In this document: positions 23,957-36,810 of the stretch, piece after piece
How positions within the stretch are numbered: the stretch's first letter is position 1
How the letters are laid out: every line of letters starts with the position of its first letter
Assembly: GCA_025331435.1 (NCBI GenBank)
Contig: JAIWNI010000034.1
Span: 62,001 to 126,000 of the forward strand
Reading direction: 5' to 3'
Source: Choanephora cucurbitarum
Taxonomy: Eukaryota; Mucoromycota; Mucoromycetes; Mucorales; Choanephoraceae
DNA: 64,000 bases
Notes under the pieces: model-generated
Told to the model about the DNA's origin: nothing
Databases searched by the model: none
Seen by the model: the letters and a program-made list of their open reading frames with translations, nothing else
Translations under genes and position numbers: made by a program

Positions 23957-26900
23957 TACACAAAAAAAGAAAAGATAAGTAAGAAGAGAGAAAGACAAAA
24001 CAAAGTAGACGCTTACTCTAGCATTTTTAATAATTGAATAGACTTTTTTTTTGTTAGCATTTGACCATTGTCTATCTTGTTTGTAACTATAAAAAATCAT
24101 TGTGTTTCCATGTATGTTTAAATTCAGTTACTAACATGCTGACATGTTTTCAAATTACGCTCCCCTTGATCCTGAACATGTAGGTTGTCTTAGTGAGTCT
24201 GTTCTGTATTCGATATAAAGATCTTGTTTTCTTTATCGTCCTTCTGATTGTACTACGTGATAACTTAAGGGCTGGATTTGTACCTATTTTAACAAATCAT
24301 GATTTGCCCTTTCTATGTCAGGAACAACAGAGAGATAGAACAATTCTGCTAAACACAACCCTTCTTTCTAGTTAGAATTGTTTTTTTTCTCAACTGTCTT
24401 TTGTTTAGTTAGATAGTGTTTCTTCTATTTGAATACAAAAATGAAGAGAGTTACACTAAGAGCAATTTAGTATTATGATGATTAGCTTAATGATTCCCGA
24501 ATATAAACATTTGTAATTAGAGCCAAATTTAGTCAAGTTTTTTTTTGTTAAAGGGAATCATGAGATTTCAAGTAAATGTAAAAGTGACTATAGTAAGTCG
24601 AAATGTGGTATGAATCAGTCTATCGGGAGCTTCGGTCCGATTGAGGGTGCTAACAATAAAGGCAACTGACATTTTTATCAAGTCATTTGTCTCTAAACAT
24701 GTCAAAATGTCTTGAAGAAGGAGGGGGGGAGGATAAAGATTGATTGCGTTCTAAGAATACAGTTTGTTGATATCAATTTTCTATTTTAAGTCATATAATG
24801 AGGTGTCTATGACAACAATGACAAGATAGCTCTCCTTCTGGAAATTTTATGCTCAAATTAATATATATATGAGCTTAATAGTTTTCTATTGTGTAGCTTT
24901 AGTTTTTTTTAGCTACAGATGTATCACAATCAATTCATTGTTCATTAAAATTAATTTGAAGGGAGTCTGTTCCCCCTATACACTCAATCTACTGAAGAAA
25001 AAATGTTATGAAGCTATACTGACCCTATGTACACTAGTACTATAACAGAAGAAGAAGAAATTATCATAAAGTACTTTGGCTTTTTCTTCTTATCATAACC
25101 ACAATGAAATGACTGAATATCAAGCATCCTCCTATCCTCTACCCTTTTATAAACAAACTATACTCTAAACTGATGATGTAGATTAAGTTTAGCAGTGGAA
25201 ACAAAAGAAATTAATGAAAAACTCATTTATGAGAGTTTATGCAATTGTGGCAAACATCAATATGGTTGTACAAAATCAGACTGTAGCCGACACTAATAGA
25301 AAGCAAGACAGGCACATGGAAGAATATACATGGTATATTCCATAATGTTCTTTCGAATGTTCAGGCGTTTTTATCAATTCTGTATTCTTATTACTGATTC
25401 CTTAGCTTAAATGTTAACAGTGTTCTTGATTCTAACCGACTTGACAGATCCATTGATTCACTAGTTAAAAAGAAATGGATTCGCGAATTAAAAGAATACT
25501 ATGTATCTCTAACGTTCGGATTTTCATCACATGATAAACAACACTGTATGCAGAAAGCATGAATTGATTTGGTATAACACACACCATGTCAATAATTTGT
25601 TTGATTTCATTATAGCTAAAATAAACTCAAACAAGCTTGACTGACCAAGGTTCATATATTGGTCCATTTCACTTTTCATTTACAATAATCTAGAAAACAC
25701 CCTCCCTCTTTATTACTTTTCTTGTGTGGGCTATTAGCATGCATTTACAAGTCTATTATTAAAGCGAAGGAAAACTAAGTTGCTTCTTACTTCATAAGGC
25801 AACATTTAGCTTGCAAAAATTATAAGCATCATCGCAATATCTTGAAAGACTAAAGTGTAGCCTTACATGACTAATGCTTCGACACAACACATATTGGCTG
25901 ATGGGAAAAAAAACGGTGCTTAATTCAAGTAAATGGTGCTCCGTTTCTTCTTGATACTTTGTACATTATTTTAGTATTAAAATAAGAAGAAGTATGAGTA
26001 ATGAAACAACAGTAGCATATAGTTTACATAAGATCACTAATTTATAGGCTGATTTATGTATAATCGTTACTATTGATAGGCCATCTCCTTGTTTTGACAT
26101 ATTCTTTTTACATACATGATGCTTCATCTTAACTTTCATATTGCAACTCGGAAAAACCGTGAATTTATTTGCCTCTTTATCATCTAATGCAAGCAATCGA
26201 TCATCAAAACATCAAAAAGCTTCCCTTCTTTGATAACCTTAACTGTCTGTCAACCAAGTTTTGAAAGTTGTCATATTCTTATGCTACATATGCAAAAAAA
26301 TACAATCAACAGTACAGCTATAGCTTGACATATGCCAATCGATGCCCAGCTAATTCTGGACATACATGATTACCTTGTGGTGTTTATTATTCGGGAACCT
26401 TTTTTCAAAGCAGTTATGCAGATACTTGCTTCATTTATTTACTCTGTTAACTTATGTACACTTTTTTATTTTTTTATCACTCTACCGGAAGAAGAAGGGA
26501 TTCTCACTGGTATGGTTTATTTAATCATCTAGGTTTTTTGTGCATGTGTGTCGATAGACCCACATATGATGGTCAAGATGTAAATGTCTTTTTTTTTATG
26601 ATTCTAAAATCACAAATACTTACTGAACTTAATCTTGTCATGACCATCACTTTCGAGAGTTTGTTGCTATAGTAGTATTGATTAAGAACAGTCTTGAGAC
26701 AGTAATAATCAATCTTTGCTTTAACGATAACTGATTAAACACAATGTATATAGTTCAGTAGTACCTTGAGAAATGACATAGCTTTATTTCAAAGCAAACC
26801 TATATAAATCATTATTTTGGAACGAAATAAAGTGACTAGTTGATCTTAGCAACATACAAGTCTTTTTCTAACCGAAACAGCATATTCAAGCATTCTGATT

Positions 26901-28046
26901 GCTTCGAAGACTTTGACAATATGTTGCTCATTCGCCCATAGAGATGGCTTTAGATTTATTTATAGCTTTGTCTCTTTCTAGCCGTCCTCATAGTCTCTCA
27001 TTTTGATGAAACAAAGAAAACCCAAAAAAAAAGCACGATAGGAGGAGATACACGTGCGTTTTCTGATGTTTGAATGGGTTCCTAAGAATCTGTGCGTGAA
27101 TTAAAGCGATAACGTCTCCTTATTAGCTATCAGCCAAGCTTCTGGTTTTTTATGATACCTTTATTTGTTATTTGGACTTAGGTGCAGCATACATCATAAT
27201 TAAGCTTGATCTGATCAGATTGCCTAGAATGGCTATTTTGTCCCAAACAATGCATTAACCATATCTGATTGTAGCAATGATAGTTCATTTCTTCCATTTT
27301 TTACTTAGACTGTTTGGGAATTGTTGAGACGGAAGTTCTCCTTATTTATCGAATACTAGAAATACTACATCACATCATCCCATATGGTTTCTAGTAAGCA
27401 GCTGAAACAAAAAGCAATAGGATGACAGTCAACAAAAGTGTTGCTCTGTGCATGATTCAAAAAGCGAAATGAAAGAAATGCCCTTTCTTTTTTCGGGTCC
27501 ATTTTGTTTCTACTGCTCCGAATAGTAGTAATAAAGTTTTTTTTGTGACCAAGAGAAATTAAGCTAGATTTTTTTATAACCAATTGACTTTCTTACATTG
27601 TTCACTCATTTAGAATTGTATGACTTGTAAGAAAAGAAAAAGGTTGTGTTCTACAAGATTAAATGCTATCATTACATGTGGGCATTTCACTTGAGCATCA
27701 CTTGCTCAATCTTATTTTCATAGTAAAATTGAACTGTGTAACGCCTGACAATAGTATGCATTAATATGTAACATGCACCACTGATGGATAGATGCAAAGT
27801 GAAGATTATGGCGCCTTATAGGAAAAGCAAGACAGACGAGCGATAGATCTCCTTTGTTGTCTAATCTAGAGTTACAAGAGAGAGAAAGTGTTTAGTATCT
27901 AAACAAACATCTGTGCTAACGAAAAGGACTTAAAAGAGGAGACTTAAACCTCGACTAAAAAGGTAACTGTAAATGGTCTATTTAAAAGGAAAGCTTTCAC
28001 TTTCGTTTTTTTTTATATTAAACTCTTTCTCTTTCATTTTATAATT
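23957..28046. other. 4.1 kb gene-free region between divergent genes
   Basis: Upstream of both the homeobox gene (minus) and the phosphoesterase gene (plus). Only short open frames of up to 76 codons were found, without domains, paired splice sites or codon-like composition. No tRNA-like or transposon ends were recognised. It is unusually long for the otherwise compact left half. Confidence 0.55.
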
Positions 28047-29582
28047 ATGGTTTTATTTAAGACGCTGTCTTTTGTCGCAGCTTATAGTTTGCTCTTCCAA
28101 TCTACAATATCAGTAGAGGCTATGCCCTTTAGACAAAGCCGTGCTCTTGTCAAGAAAGGTGCTCGATTGAATGGCAAATTTCTTCATATCACTGGTAAGA
28201 ATAATGAATTGGGTCGAGATGTTAGTTCAAAAGAGATGTTTATTGTTAAATTGCTAGATATCCATATTGATCCACTCTACAAAGAAGGTGCTGATCCAAC
28301 TAAACTGTGTCATACATTTGGCAAGGAGAAGTCAAAACAAAGTGGCAAATATGGTGCTCTAGGCACAGACTGTGACTCTCCCATCCCACTTGTCGATGCT
28401 ACCTTTAACTTCCTCAAGAAAGATATCGCTGATATCGATTTTATTATTTATACAGGAGACACAGTGCGACATGTAAGTATAATCTAAGTTTTAATTTGTG
28501 AAACTTACCATCTTTGATCAGGACCGCGATGATGATCTACCTAGAACAAAAGAAGAAGTCATTGAAGGCCATAAGTCAGTCATGAAATACTTTCGAGATG
28601 CCTATGATGTCAAATACACCCCTTATGTAAGTATACGCTTGAAACAAGAAAAGCATAAGACTAAACTTTCCTCAGGTCCCTACAATAGGCAACAACGATG
28701 CATTTGTCCATAATGACCTTGTCAAAAACGACAAAATCTTTGATCAACTAGAATCTATTTGGGAACCACTTGGCTTAAACTTGACAAGCGACTTTAGCAC
28801 AGGAGGCTACTTTGTTCAGGATGTCATTCAAGATCAACTCAGTATCATCAGTTTAAATTCTATGTATTTCTTTAAGAAGAATGATGAAGCTGCCAACTGT
28901 GATAACAGCAAGAGTAGTGGTGCCATGCAACTTAACTGGTTGGAAAATACACTCGAATATTATGCTAACAAAGACTCACATCGAGTATACATAATTGGTC
29001 ATATACCTCCTCTTAATGATGATGGTTCTAAACTCTTCAAGAAGTCATGTTATAAGAATTACCACAAGCTTCTCAGTAAATATGGAAAAATCATTGTTGG
29101 TCATTTCACTGGTCATACAAACGGTAAATATATCATTCTACACTTTCACTTAAATCATGCTTATGCTCATAATGAATATAGATGATAACTTAAATGCTAT
29201 CATTTCAAACAAAGACGATTCTGATATTGTCCTTGCTGGTGGAAGTGATATCAACGCAAACACTGCAAAAGATGTAGTTGTTGGCTTGTTTAATGCTCCC
29301 TCTGTCATTCCTGTCAATAACCCTGCTATTCGAGTTTATACTTATGAAACAGAAGGCAATGCATACCCTATTGGTACTATCCGCGATTGGGATCAATACT
29401 ATGTTGATTTAGAGAAGGCAAACAGTAATGGCAATGTTACTTATCAACTAGAGTACAAGGCTTCCGAACTATATAATGTAGATCATTTTGATGGTGAGGG
29501 TGTTGGACAAGCCTTGTTACATCTTGTCAATGACAAAAAATCTTCTCAATTGTATAACAAATATAAAACTGTTCTTGCTTAA
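28047..29582 (+). CDS. Secreted/vacuolar calcineurin-like metallophosphoesterase (endopolyphosphatase or acid sphingomyelinase-like)
   Basis: Two-metal phosphoesterase with an N-terminal signal peptide (MVLFKTLSFVAAYSLLFQST, cleaved near VEA). Exons are 28047-28194, 28258-28472, 28522-28626, 28676-29123 and 29182-29582 (438 aa). Metal-binding motifs appear in order: HITDIHIDP across intron 1, TGDTVRHD across intron 2, IGNND (the usual GNHD with Asn for His), IIGHIPP and GHFTGHTN. The segment DPLYKEGADPTKLCH and YGALGTDCDSPIPLVDATF match the Ppn1/ASM-like branch. Yeast Ppn1 is larger and membrane-anchored; no transmembrane segment besides the signal is seen here, so secretion is likely. The substrate (polyphosphate or a phosphodiester) is not settled by sequence. 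Confidence 0.85.
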
Positions 29583-29729
29583 TTTATGCAAAATTAACTT
29601 TCCTGCAAGCCACAAGTGACCTCTAATTCTAATTGACCTAATTTTTTGTGTCTGTGTGTGTGTTTAAACCTCATTGATTTTTTTTTGGTCCCTTTTATTT
29701 TTTTTTTCTTTATTGTATTCAAATTAGAG

Positions 29730-30855
29730 ATGTTGCGTACAGTGTATGTAATATAGATCGAGATCGCACCCATTCATACTAATCCACTTGCTTTTTGTAT
29801 CAAACAGTAAGCCTAAGAATGCTCGTGCTAAGCGTTTCTTGAAGAATCGTGAAGCAAAGGTCCACGAAAACCCTAAGAACAGTTTGATTGTTCGAGGTTC
29901 TACTACTAGTCAAGTAGTCAACGATGCTTTGAAGGATTTGGTAATGACCAGTCTGAATTTATCATCTGTTAGTGCTTTCTTACTTACTCGACTTTTTATT
30001 TGCTAGTATGCTTTGAAGCGCCCTAATGCTGTTCATTTCACAAAGAAGAACGAACTCAAGCCTTTCGAAGATGAAGAGAAGCTCGAATTCTTCTCCCAAA
30101 AGAACGACTCTGCTTTCGTTGTTGTCGGTACTCACTCTAAGAAGAGACCTCACAACTTGGTCTTTACTCGAATGTTTAATCACCAGGTCTTGGACATGTA
30201 TGAATTCGGTATTGAAAACCCTAAGTCCATGTCTTCTATTCCCGTAAATGCTTTTTCTCTCTTTTTCTTTTAGGCCTGTAGTTCTGACTCGATTTTCTTT
30301 TTCTTTGTATAGGGTCCCAAATGTTCTGTTGGCTTGAAGCCTTTGATGGTTTTCAACGGTGACCGTTTTGAATCTGATGAGACATACAAATACATGAAGA
30401 ACTATTTTTTAGATTTCTTCAACGGCGAAGAGGCCAGTGCTATCAACTTGGCTGGTTTGGAACATGTTGTCAGTTTGACGGCCACACCTGATGATCGTAT
30501 CTTATTCCGCACTTATTTGATCGAGATGAAGAAAAGTGGCTCAAAGACTCCTCGTGTGGAATTGGAAGAGATGGGTCCCAGCTATGACTTGAAGGTTAGA
30601 CGTACTACAACACCTAAGGCTGAACTTTGGAAGGCAGCCTGTAAGGTACCTAAGGAAGTTAAGCCTAAGAAGGTCAAGAACATTGAAAAGGATGAAATGG
30701 GTGATACATATGGTCGTGTTCACCTCGGTAAGCAAGATTTGAGCAAGCTCCAAACTAGAAAGATGAAGGGTTTGAAGAAAAGAGGTGCTGATGAAGATAA
30801 TGACGATGAGGGCTCAGCAAAGAAGCAAAAGGTTGATAGCAGTGATCAAGAGTAG
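29730..30855 (+). CDS. RPF2: Ribosome production factor 2 (Brix domain), Rpf2
   Basis: Nucleolar factor that, with Rrs1, loads the 5S RNP onto the pre-60S ribosome. Exons are 29730-29743, 29808-29940, 30007-30243 and 30313-30855 (308 aa). The first exon is 14 nt and gives MLRTVKPKNARAKRFLKNRE, aligning with the conserved Rpf2 start. The Brix domain covers about residues 28-235 (FVVVGTHSKKRPHNLVFTRM, GPKCSVGLKPLMVFNGDRFE, LEEMGPSYDLKVRR). A basic/acidic C-terminal tail follows (KMKGLKKRGADEDNDDEG, KKQKV). Slightly shorter than yeast Rpf2. Confidence 0.95.
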
Positions 30856-31892
30856 TTTTCTTTCTTTCTTTTTCCTCCATCCTTTACTCTCTTCTTCCTT
30901 TTATTTTCTTTTGTATTTTCTAGACATAATATCCTTACAACATCTGCACGTTTTCATACTATATATTTATACATAAGCATCTCAACCTATGTATTGAATG
31001 ATACAGCTCATTCCCTGTCTCTTTTTTCTGTAAAATAAACCACGCTAACATACAAGATTTTGTCAAAGGAGGGAGTTTCTTATGCGTGTTACCTTAACTG
31101 ATTCTCTTTGAGCCAAAAGGATGTTTCATAACTCCTGAGAGCAAAGACTGAGCAATCTGATTGCCTGGTGGTAAGATAGCCGCAAAACCTTTCTTGCTTA
31201 TAGAGGCATCACAGAGTATAGTTTTCTCATTTATCAAATATGCTCTATTTGAAAGGAACTATTGTACTATATGACCTAATCAACTCTCGTACATCCTCTT
31301 TTTGCCATCGCTTAGTCTTTGATTTTTTTTTACGAAAAACGGCTTTCAAGCATCAAGCCTTCCAAGCCAAGCATGATTTGTCTTCAACTATGATGAAGGC
31401 TGTGCTCTAAGTGACCAAGAAAAAATAGTTTTAGCAGTACTCATCAACAGCCTTAATACTAGCATGTATACAATGTCTAGTTTGTTGACTTGAACGAAAG
31501 GAATTCAGCAAGAATCGCAAGCACGGGCAAAATAAGGTCAAGAAGATCATCAACACAAGCTCGACTTTTGGTTTTATTGCTCCCCATTCGACGTTTCGGC
31601 CAAATAATAGTTTTGAAGACTATTTTATATCTAAGTTTGCCTTGAACAAAATAACTGCCAGTCAATTAGCTCAAGAAAACCCCATTGTGTATATTGTATG
31701 TCTTGGATAGATAAACAAAATACTCTCATTGTAGCTAAGTAATTCTTTGTTAATCAGATTACCAAAATGGAAGAGACTACTCTTCAGGATACAGTGCTTA
31801 CGGTCTGGCAAGACTGTCATGTCTGGGGGGGGAGAGAAAAGATTTAGTATTGTAAGACAGATAAAGTTTATGTAACACTTACATCTTGCTCA
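30856..31892. other. Intergenic stretch with a short retroelement-like fragment
   Basis: Mostly uninformative AT-rich DNA. On the minus strand, about 31265-31100, a coherent 50-codon piece reads YLINEKTILCDASISKKGFA followed by AILPPGNQIAQSLL. The CDAS segment is reminiscent of RNase H-type domains of retroelements. No flanking structure supports a full element. Confidence 0.3.
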
Positions 31893-34800
31893 TCACGCTT
31901 CACGTGCAGACGATACACCACTTCTTGTACAGAAGGATGCTGTTCTGCGATTGAAATCAGTGTTGGAGTGACTGATGGTTCTTGAAAATACAGGGAGAGT
32001 TTCTTGGAAGAGCAAAGTTGTTATCCCAGAAATAGTAATAGCTAGGGCAGACACTTTATCTCTGGAGGTAGTGTTGCGACCGTGACGAGCAGAAGGGCAC
32101 TTGGAATTATAGCAGATAAAGGCACCTTTGATTTTTCTATAAGTTATTTTGTCTTGTTTGATAACGCGCAATCTTGCATGAGTGAGCTTGTTAAAGCAAT
32201 ACACACAAGTCTGGGAAGTATAGTTTTCATTTGTGATACAAACAGTCATATACCTTGCATGCTGATCTTGCTTCCAAATACCACCATATCTAATATGTCC
32301 TCTAATTCTGGAACCTATCCTAAAGCCACGATCACCAATCATCATCAACAGGCTCTTTCTTTGTGCTTCTTTCCCTTTCTTCTTGACATCTTTCTTTTTT
32401 GAATTAGGATTCATCAATTCCTTTTCGCGAGAGCAAAGGCGGTCCTTGATTTTTTTTTGGTAAAGTATTCCTGCTTAATGGCCTGTTTAGATCTTTGTGG
32501 AGAATCATAAAAGTTCCTGACTATCTGTCTATTGGCTTGCAAAAATCGGTAGTTTGTCTGGATTGCTTCTACGGAACTTGCATTGGATATACTTTTTTCG
32601 GACAACACCTTCTCAATTTGAATCAAATTCACATCATTCGCTTTTAAAGCAGCAAGCTTGTGTCTGTAGTTCAAGTTTTGACTTCCAAGGTCAATATCTT
32701 CAGCATTGATGACAGTGGACAATGGCAAAGGCTGAAATTCTTCTTCTTGTTCTTCAGTAGTAGTCAAAGTAGAAAACCTGTTGTAGAGCTTCAGATGGTA
32801 AACGTATTTTTGAATGGAAATTGGTACTGATTCAGTCATTTTAACAACACCATTGTCTGTGCCGGAGAAGGTGAAATTTTTAGCAATGGTAGCAGCGTCA
32901 CCCATCAGTTCCATATCTTCAGCTTTAGCAATTGTAGGCTGGCCTGTAATCTGCTGCAGTGCTTTGGTTTGTCTGGGCGCTTTTTGATCTCTTCTTGTCA
33001 AATTTAATGCTCTTCTGCGGATATACAGCTGGTATCGCTGGTCTGCCAGTTCAGACTTGACTTGTTGAATAGCCAGAAACAACCTAATTCTCTCAGCCTT
33101 CGACCCATCAATGTACACTTTGATCTCAACTCTAGCAGCAGCAATCAACTCTTCATCGTTTTTGGCACGCGGACGTCGGATACGAGACTGTATAGTTCTT
33201 ACAATGTCTGAAATTTGTGTCTGAACACCAGTAATGCATTCACCGATTTGAGGACAACACACACCTGCCTCTTCTTCAGAATCACTACCTTGCACAACAG
33301 CAACTTCAGGCTCAAGATTAAGTGGGGTTTTCCAGCCTTGCTTGGCAGTTTTGATCTGCAAATCAAAATCTTGATCGCTGAATTCTTTGAAACTATCTTT
33401 CAACTGGTTTGACAAGCGGTTGGTGTTCACCAAGAGTCCATCAATTTCTTGTATCAAGGTTTCATTGTCTTTGTCACGCTCATTGAGAATATCTTGCCAG
33501 GTTGATTCAGGAATGTTGTACTGACGCTTCTGGCCTGTTACATCAGCAGTCTGCTGCGTGGACGCTTTTTCTTTGATTCCAAGGATTCTGACATACTTTC
33601 CACCAGGCAGCAAATGAAGATGATGAGCAAAAATCAGTTTACGGTTTCTGCATAACTGTCGTATCCTATTGATCCTGACGAGCATCTTACAAAGTGCAGC
33701 GTACCGTACCATAATGAAGGTCAACAAAATTAACCAGAGCGCAGCGTAGGTGCTAATTTTATTACCGCAATGGAGATGCGGTTTTTAATATGCTCGTTGA
33801 TTCTGAAAAAGACATTGAAGACAGCATCTTTATGATTGATATATTCCAAAGGGCCCTAATGACTCTGTTGTCATAGCCAAAGAATGTCATTTTGTTGTCA
33901 CCATGCTCGCAGAATGTCTTGAATAACAAAGGTGTATCCAGTCTAAAGGACTTTTGCGTTGCAGTAGGCATTGGGCAGATTTTACGACAGAACTTAGCAT
34001 AGCCAGCACAGCGCAGCAAATCATTCGTAAGGATTACAAAAGGTAGCTGGTAACCAATATGAGAGTAGTTTGTCTTTGAAGGGATGTAAGGTTTTAAGCT
34101 TCGTAGTATAAACAAACATACTTCTGTTTCCTTCTCATTCAAGTCAGAGCGCAGATCTTCCAAGTCTTGTTCGTTAGGCAAATCTTCATCACGCAACAGC
34201 AAGCTCTTGATAAAGCCCTTTAAGCCATTCAACCTATTTCTAGGAGCATCATCATCAGCATCTTTTAAAGCATCTTCTTCTTCGACAACATCATTTTCAT
34301 TCATGCTTGCGTAGTCTTCTGGTACAGCTGGCGGAATAGTGTGTGTCTCTCCTGTCATGAGTGGTTGGAAAGTAACGGGCTTCGGATCGCTTTGGGAATT
34401 CACTGGCGCTTTCGCTTTTCCTTCGTACGGCTGTGTGGGAATGTCTATCTCATGTGACCAGTTAGTAGCATACTGGGACCAGCCTCAGCAGAAACAATAG
34501 AGGGATGTTGGCTGGCAGGGATTTTTCTTGGACGCTCAGAACCTTCGGCGACATCAGGATCAGAAGGTTGTTTCCTCTTGGTAGAAGCAGTCTTTGGTTC
34601 CTATTGAGAATGGTATAATAGACATAGACGAGTGACTGATTTCCCGTTGATTTTAGACATACATGCCTTAGTTTCTAGAGCTTTTGTGTATGTTGCGATA
34701 CGTTTCTCACTTTTTTGGGCTCGAGCTTCCCATTTTTGCTTCGTATCCGCAGATGATGATCTGTTTGATTTTTGTCTGTATTTTGCAAGCCGGTAACGTT

Positions 34801-36074
34801 CTTTGCGGACTATCAACCTTCTTCTGCTTTGATGGAGCAGCAGAAACCAATTGGTGGGATGATCTGCTTCTGTCTTACTTCCTTTTGCAGCTTTGTCTTT
34901 TCTTTCTTTAGAGGCATTTTTCATAGACTTGATAAATTCTTGATGCTTTCTTTCTCTTGAAGGAGCCAAATGAATACGTAGCAGCACTAACAAGAGCTTG
35001 TCCAGAAGAATGTTGTTCATCTTGTTATCACCCCACATGACAGATAGATTGGTAATATAGTTAGTCAATGCAGACTCGTAGCAGGCCATATGAAGAGTGC
35101 TTTTTGGTTGGATGAACTGGTTGACTGACTCAGAAATGGCTTCCATTAACAGGGTTCTCAAAGGATACTCTGTTTTCGTCTTTGTTTGCAAGCCACGAAC
35201 ACCATAAAAGCCAGACTTCAAAAAATGAACATGTTGGTCAGTGAAGAGAAAAGGGATGTCATTGGCATCAGGAGAGGCAGAAAAATCAAGGTATCTTGTA
35301 ATTGAAAGTTATTTGGGAAGATACTTTGTATTTGAAAGCCATTCAATCTATCAAATATTGATTTTTCATTGCGAACAGCAAAAGTATAATCTCGGAAGCA
35401 GGACATTATCATGAACATGATCACTTGGAAGTCACTGATAAAATTGGAGGTCTGGGGCAGTAGTTCAGCGAGCCTCGTATCAAAGAGTTGTCTAACTTCA
35501 GGAGCAAGATCATCACGTATCAACGAGGAAAAATACGCAGTACAGACTTCAAAATATTCTTCGGCAGCAACAAAGGAAGCAAGTTCAGTAGAGAGCTCTT
35601 CTGAAGAAGGTTCAATGGCCTGAGTAGAACTAGTTGCTTCAGTTGTAGTATTGCTTACAGAATCTAAAATGACATCAAAATTTTGTTGGACATATTCTCT
35701 CCAAATAACGATTGCTCGAGACACTGCATTATCATTTAGAAATCTGTTTGCAGATTCTCGCGATTCGAGGTTGGTATATTTATCCATATCAGCATATAGT
35801 CCTTTTAGAATTTGATCAGCAAGAGTTTTTGCTTTAAGAGCAGAGTAGTTTGGCTTCTTTTTGGTTTTTTTTCACGTATAATGTTATTTCGTAGTTTGGC
35901 TCGAGCTACGATATAAAAAAGGTCATGGATTTTTTCTAGAGACATATCGGATGCACGTCTTTTGCCAGGAGTTATGGGAGATGGTTGCTGTTACACATTG
36001 ACAGACAACTGTGACACAGGAGTATAAGGACCGCTCCGATAGAATGAATCTTGTAGAGCCCTGCGGTAGGACAT
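31893..36074 (-). pseudogene. Broken Fanzor-like (eukaryotic TnpB-related) gene
   Basis: A long gene relic whose C-terminal third carries RuvC/zinc-ribbon nuclease features of Fanzor proteins. From the likely start (36074, MSYRRALQDSFYRSGPY) the frame passes through acidic and helical regions of unknown function. It then reaches NFTFSGTDNGVVKMTESVPI (RuvC-I type D in GTDNG), MMIGDRGFRIGSRIRGHIRY, a zinc ribbon SQTCVYCF with ICYNSKCP, and SRDKVSALAI (RuvC-III type D). Lesions include a TAA at 35991-35993. Frame shifts lie near 35865 (A-run), 35285 (T-run), 34478 (C-run), 33850, 33740 and 32415, the last separating the two nuclease halves. An out-of-phase donor lies near 34655. The largest open piece is 33727-32414. 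That everything from 36074 belongs to one gene is inference; the nuclease part is well supported. The catalytic RuvC-II acid is not assigned. Confidence 0.75.
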
Positions 36075-36269
36075 TGCCTCAGAGACGTTAGACCTATTCA
36101 TAGTATGTTAGTGGCCAGAAACGACAAATTCGTTTCTAATTGAGTATGCTCTAATAAGAGTATTGAGAGATTGTCAATCGATGTTGTTGGGGATGTTAGG
36201 AAGTGCTTCTGAGGCTTTGCAAAATTGATCTGTAACCATTGTTATGTCAAAGAGAAAAAGGGGTCATAA

Positions 36270-36810
36270 TTATAAAAAAGAATAGGGTCATGGTATAAGA
36301 CTTTTTCCAACGCCAGGGATTTGTAATCGTATACGATACCGTTGTTCTGGAATGTAAGTATTTCTTTGATGCTTCGTGGATGGGGACTACCACATATGCA
36401 TCTTTCAAGTTCAGTTTCCATATGTAATCGTTCTCTTCCACTATGTCCCTGAGAGCTGAAACTACTTCCATCTTGAAGCGTTGTACATGTAGGAATTTGT
36501 TCAACTCTTGACAGTCCAAAATAGGACGTCTCTTCGTTTCCTCCTGTATCGTAAAGAAATTCGATAGGTAACCTGTTTGTTGATTTGATGATTTCTCTAT
36601 AATGCCTGCTGTCAAGAATTGATCTACCGCTCTCAGATCTTCTTCTGACAGCTTCAACTTGTACTGTCTCCAAGGTTGAGGGGTCGAGGCAAATTGTAAT
36701 TGGTATTCTTTCTCTACTACCGAAAGAGACTAATTGTGACAGGTAATCTTCCTCCAGTCGTGTAAGAACCTTTTCAGTCTCTCACCAGGAAGGAATATAC
36801 CTTGTTGATG
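36270..36810 (-). mobile_element. DIRS-type retrotransposon reverse transcriptase fragment
   Basis: A degenerate piece of reverse transcriptase. Reading the minus strand, GERLKRFLHDWRKITCHN is followed by a stop, then ALRDIVEENDYIWKLNLKDA, YVVVPIHEASKKYL and, after a frameshift, TFQNNGIVYDYKSLAL. RRPILDCQELNKFL and KLNLKDAYVVVPI match RT motifs of DIRS/Ngaro elements. The catalytic YxDD motif, RNase H, tyrosine recombinase and terminal repeats are not present. The piece lies just upstream of the Fanzor-like gene start, on the same strand. Confidence 0.75.

Noticed and set aside
24590..24665. Possible tRNA-like folding segment (GGGAGCTTCGGTCCGATTGAGG)
   Set aside because: No A-box/B-box pair, acceptor stem or anticodon arm could be laid out.
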